From Candidatus Thalassarchaeaceae archaeon (GTDB lineage Archaea; Thermoplasmatota; Poseidoniia; Poseidoniales; Thalassarchaeaceae): a stretch of 64,000 bases of DNA. Numbering within the stretch: the first letter of the stretch is position 1; the number at the start of each line of letters is the position of its first letter. This document shows positions 62,468-64,000 of the stretch, one piece after another. Position numbers and translations under genes: made by a program. The notes beneath the pieces were generated by a model that saw nothing but the letters and a program-made list of their open reading frames with translations, was not told the DNA's origin and did no database searches. The stretch is taken from assembly GCA_943841885.1 (NCBI GenBank), contig CALSZZ010000001.1, forward strand, positions 62,001 to 126,000, in the 5' to 3' direction.

Positions 62468-64000
62468 ATGAGAGTCATAAACAAATTACCACTAGCAATT
62501 ATGGTTTTATTAATGTTCATTGCACCGTTTTCAGGGTGTTTGTCATTTTCAAATAATGAAGATGAGAAAACAATGGACGATACATGGATAGATCCAGTTA
62601 TTGAAATTGAAAATGAGGAACATTCACATAACGATTTGCTGGCCCACAGGCTTTCTACGCCGAATGTTAAGTTGATTGATTACCACAATCTAAATTGTGA
62701 CGGGAATGTTAGTCCACCACCAGAATTAGATAATGTTGCTGGTAGGCCTTGTGATGATGATTTCAAAAATACCGGCCCGACTCCTGGAGATAATTCAGAA
62801 ATAGCTATTGAAGGAAATTTTGAAGAAGATTGTGTAAAATATGCAGATAACACTGGAGGATGCTATGCATATGTTTCTAGTTATAATCAATTGGAAATAT
62901 TAGATATTAGTAAGCCTAATGATATCGTATTAATGTCAACATACTATGCAGAAGTTGCAAGAATGATTGATATTAAAGTGACTAAAGATAATAATTGGGT
63001 ATTAGTAAATCATGAATTAACAAATAGTGATTTAGATCCAATACCAAATGACGATGATGCCAATAGCGGGGCTAATAGATTAGATGTAATATATGTTGGA
63101 GATAAAACTAGTCCAATAAAAGTTGCAGAATGGAATAATCCTCCTGCAGGATTCCATAATCAAGATTTAGCAGTTTATTGTAATTGGGAAGGTGCTTTGG
63201 ATCCAACAGAAGAATGTAGTCTATTCTTATTTGGTGCAGATCCATATCCCGAAATGATAGAGGGAGGATCAGGTACATATTACAAAGGAACACAAGTTTT
63301 CTATGTACCGAGAGGCATAGAATCGTGGCTTCCCACTCAGAATGAAGAGCAATCAAATTCCAGTAGAGAAATCATACGATGGGGAGGATACACTCCAGAA
63401 CCCTACACAACTTGTGGAGGATCTATCTTTAATCATGACCATGTATATTTTGTCCATCCAATAACTCAACAAAGATTGCTTGCAGCATCTTATTGGGGTG
63501 CTGGACTTAGATTGGTAGACGTTTCAGAACCACCAGTGATAGCAGATCCTGAAGGAATAACATGGCCCCCAGAGGTCGGTAGATGGATGGGTTGTTCTTC
63601 TGCTGATGAAGGATGGTATGGACCAGAAGGAGGAGGGCATGCCAATATGTCACCAGAAGAGTGGCTTGATTCCAATCAAGGGAATGACAATATACATTAT
63701 GCGGTGCCAAATGATTATCTTATATGTTCAGGAATTAGTACTTTTGACCCTGTAGAAGAATGGCCTTCACACTGTGGGACAGGATTTGAAGATCCTACAT
63801 ATGGAGTAAATTGGAGACATTACACATATATTGCACCAGAATATGGCTCTAATGAAAATCATACTGGATATATATGGACCATCGATACCACTGACCCAAC
63901 ACAACCTTTCTTAGTTTCAAAATGGAAACTACCAGGAGAGGGTATGAAAGAAAATGGTAGCCACCCTCAGCATTGGATTCCAGGAGGATATATTTTTAGC
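62468..64000 (+). CDS. LVIVD-type secreted lipoprotein, 3' end outside window
   Basis: 511 codons are open to the window edge from ATG 62468. The signal peptide ends in a lipobox (IAPFSGC, Cys ~24). LEILDISKPNDIVLMS near 140, LRLVDVSEPP near 345 and IWTIDTTDPTQPFLVSKW near 475 are LVIVD-like blades. GVNWRHYTYIAPEYGS matches the GCNWRAPEVG region of the preceding protein in position, and several Cys pairs suggest disulfides. It is a tandem paralogue of the 60664 gene. Confidence 0.8.
   Translation, partial: MRVINKLPLAIMVLLMFIAPFSGCLSFSNNEDEKTMDDTWIDPVIEIENEEHSHNDLLAHRLSTPNVKLIDYHNLNCDGNVSPPPELDNVAGRPCDDDFKNTGPTPGDNSEIAIEGNFEEDCVKYADNTGGCYAYVSSYNQLEILDISKPNDIVLMSTYYAEVARMIDIKVTKDNNWVLVNHELTNSDLDPIPNDDDANSGANRLDVIYVGDKTSPIKVAEWNNPPAGFHNQDLAVYCNWEGALDPTEECSLFLFGADPYPEMIEGGSGTYYKGTQVFYVPRGIESWLPTQNEEQSNSSREIIRWGGYTPEPYTTCGGSIFNHDHVYFVHPITQQRLLAASYWGAGLRLVDVSEPPVIADPEGITWPPEVGRWMGCSSADEGWYGPEGGGHANMSPEEWLDSNQGNDNIHYAVPNDYLICSGISTFDPVEEWPSHCGTGFEDPTYGVNWRHYTYIAPEYGSNENHTGYIWTIDTTDPTQPFLVSKWKLPGEGMKENGSHPQHWIPGGYIFS

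Overview
The window looks like a chromosomal contig from a planktonic Marine Group II euryarchaeon (Candidatus Poseidoniales) or a close relative. Archaeal information genes are present: ribosomal protein L21e, RNA polymerase subunit F, a DUF655 protein, Dim1/KsgA, Pus10, FtsZ, HisRS and a family-B DNA polymerase. They sit among genes typical of surface-ocean archaea: class II photolyase, carotenoid desaturase, large secreted calcium-binding and repeat proteins, and PGF-CTERM-like surface anchors. Base composition is AT-rich except in one island. Taxonomy is inferred from gene content only.

Layout. 1-3772 is the 3' part of a giant cysteine-rich repeat surface protein. It begins with three 176-codon tandem units that look identical and is broken by several frameshifts before a C-terminal membrane anchor. 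3833-7900 holds an SDR, a RecA/RadA-like protein with a degenerate P-loop and, convergent with it, a small conserved protein plus a family-B polymerase with altered catalytic motifs and a frameshift. This set resembles an archaeal PolB2 damage-tolerance cassette. 8396-14579 (minus) is an RND exporter, peroxiredoxin, SRPBCC-epimerase and class II photolyase. Divergent from it (14691-19204, plus) are ribA, a second peroxiredoxin, a TrmB-type regulator, an AarF/UbiB kinase and an SDR lacking its catalytic Tyr. The flavin pathway and the flavin-using photolyase therefore share one intergenic control region. 19267-22905 (minus) has a small membrane protein, a bacterial-type RsuA pseudouridine synthase, an ABA4-like membrane protein, a thioredoxin-like lipoprotein and CrtI. 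23066-25429 is a four-fasciclin plus cupredoxin surface protein.

25911-31519 is mostly an information-processing cluster: DUF971, Pus10, L21e, RpoF, DUF655, KsgA, a zinc-ribbon protein and a ferredoxin. 31533-42030 carries housekeeping metabolism: M24 peptidase, PGK, phosphohexomutase, RidA, Nudix, UppS, HAD, GpmA and MscS. 42127-50009 holds a secreted M14 carboxypeptidase, an SLC6-type symporter, a GtrA-like protein, HisRS, a PGF-CTERM-like secreted protein and FtsZ.

50220-59978 is a genomic island bounded by tRNA-Tyr (37-nt intron) and tRNA-Ala. At each boundary a different tyrosine recombinase runs its 3' end antisense into the tRNA. Inside are a zinc-ribbon peptide, a GIY-YIG protein with a histone-H1-like tail, a membrane protein and a 1423-residue RCC1-propeller/thrombospondin-3/membrane/HhH protein of strikingly higher GC. 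That last gene is flanked by short direct repeats and palindromes. After the island come a secreted protein and two LVIVD-type propeller proteins, the second running off the window.

Most attractive for follow-up: the PolB2-like cassette (4582-7891), the double-tRNA island with its repeat-flanked high-GC gene, and the GIY-YIG/H1-tail protein.
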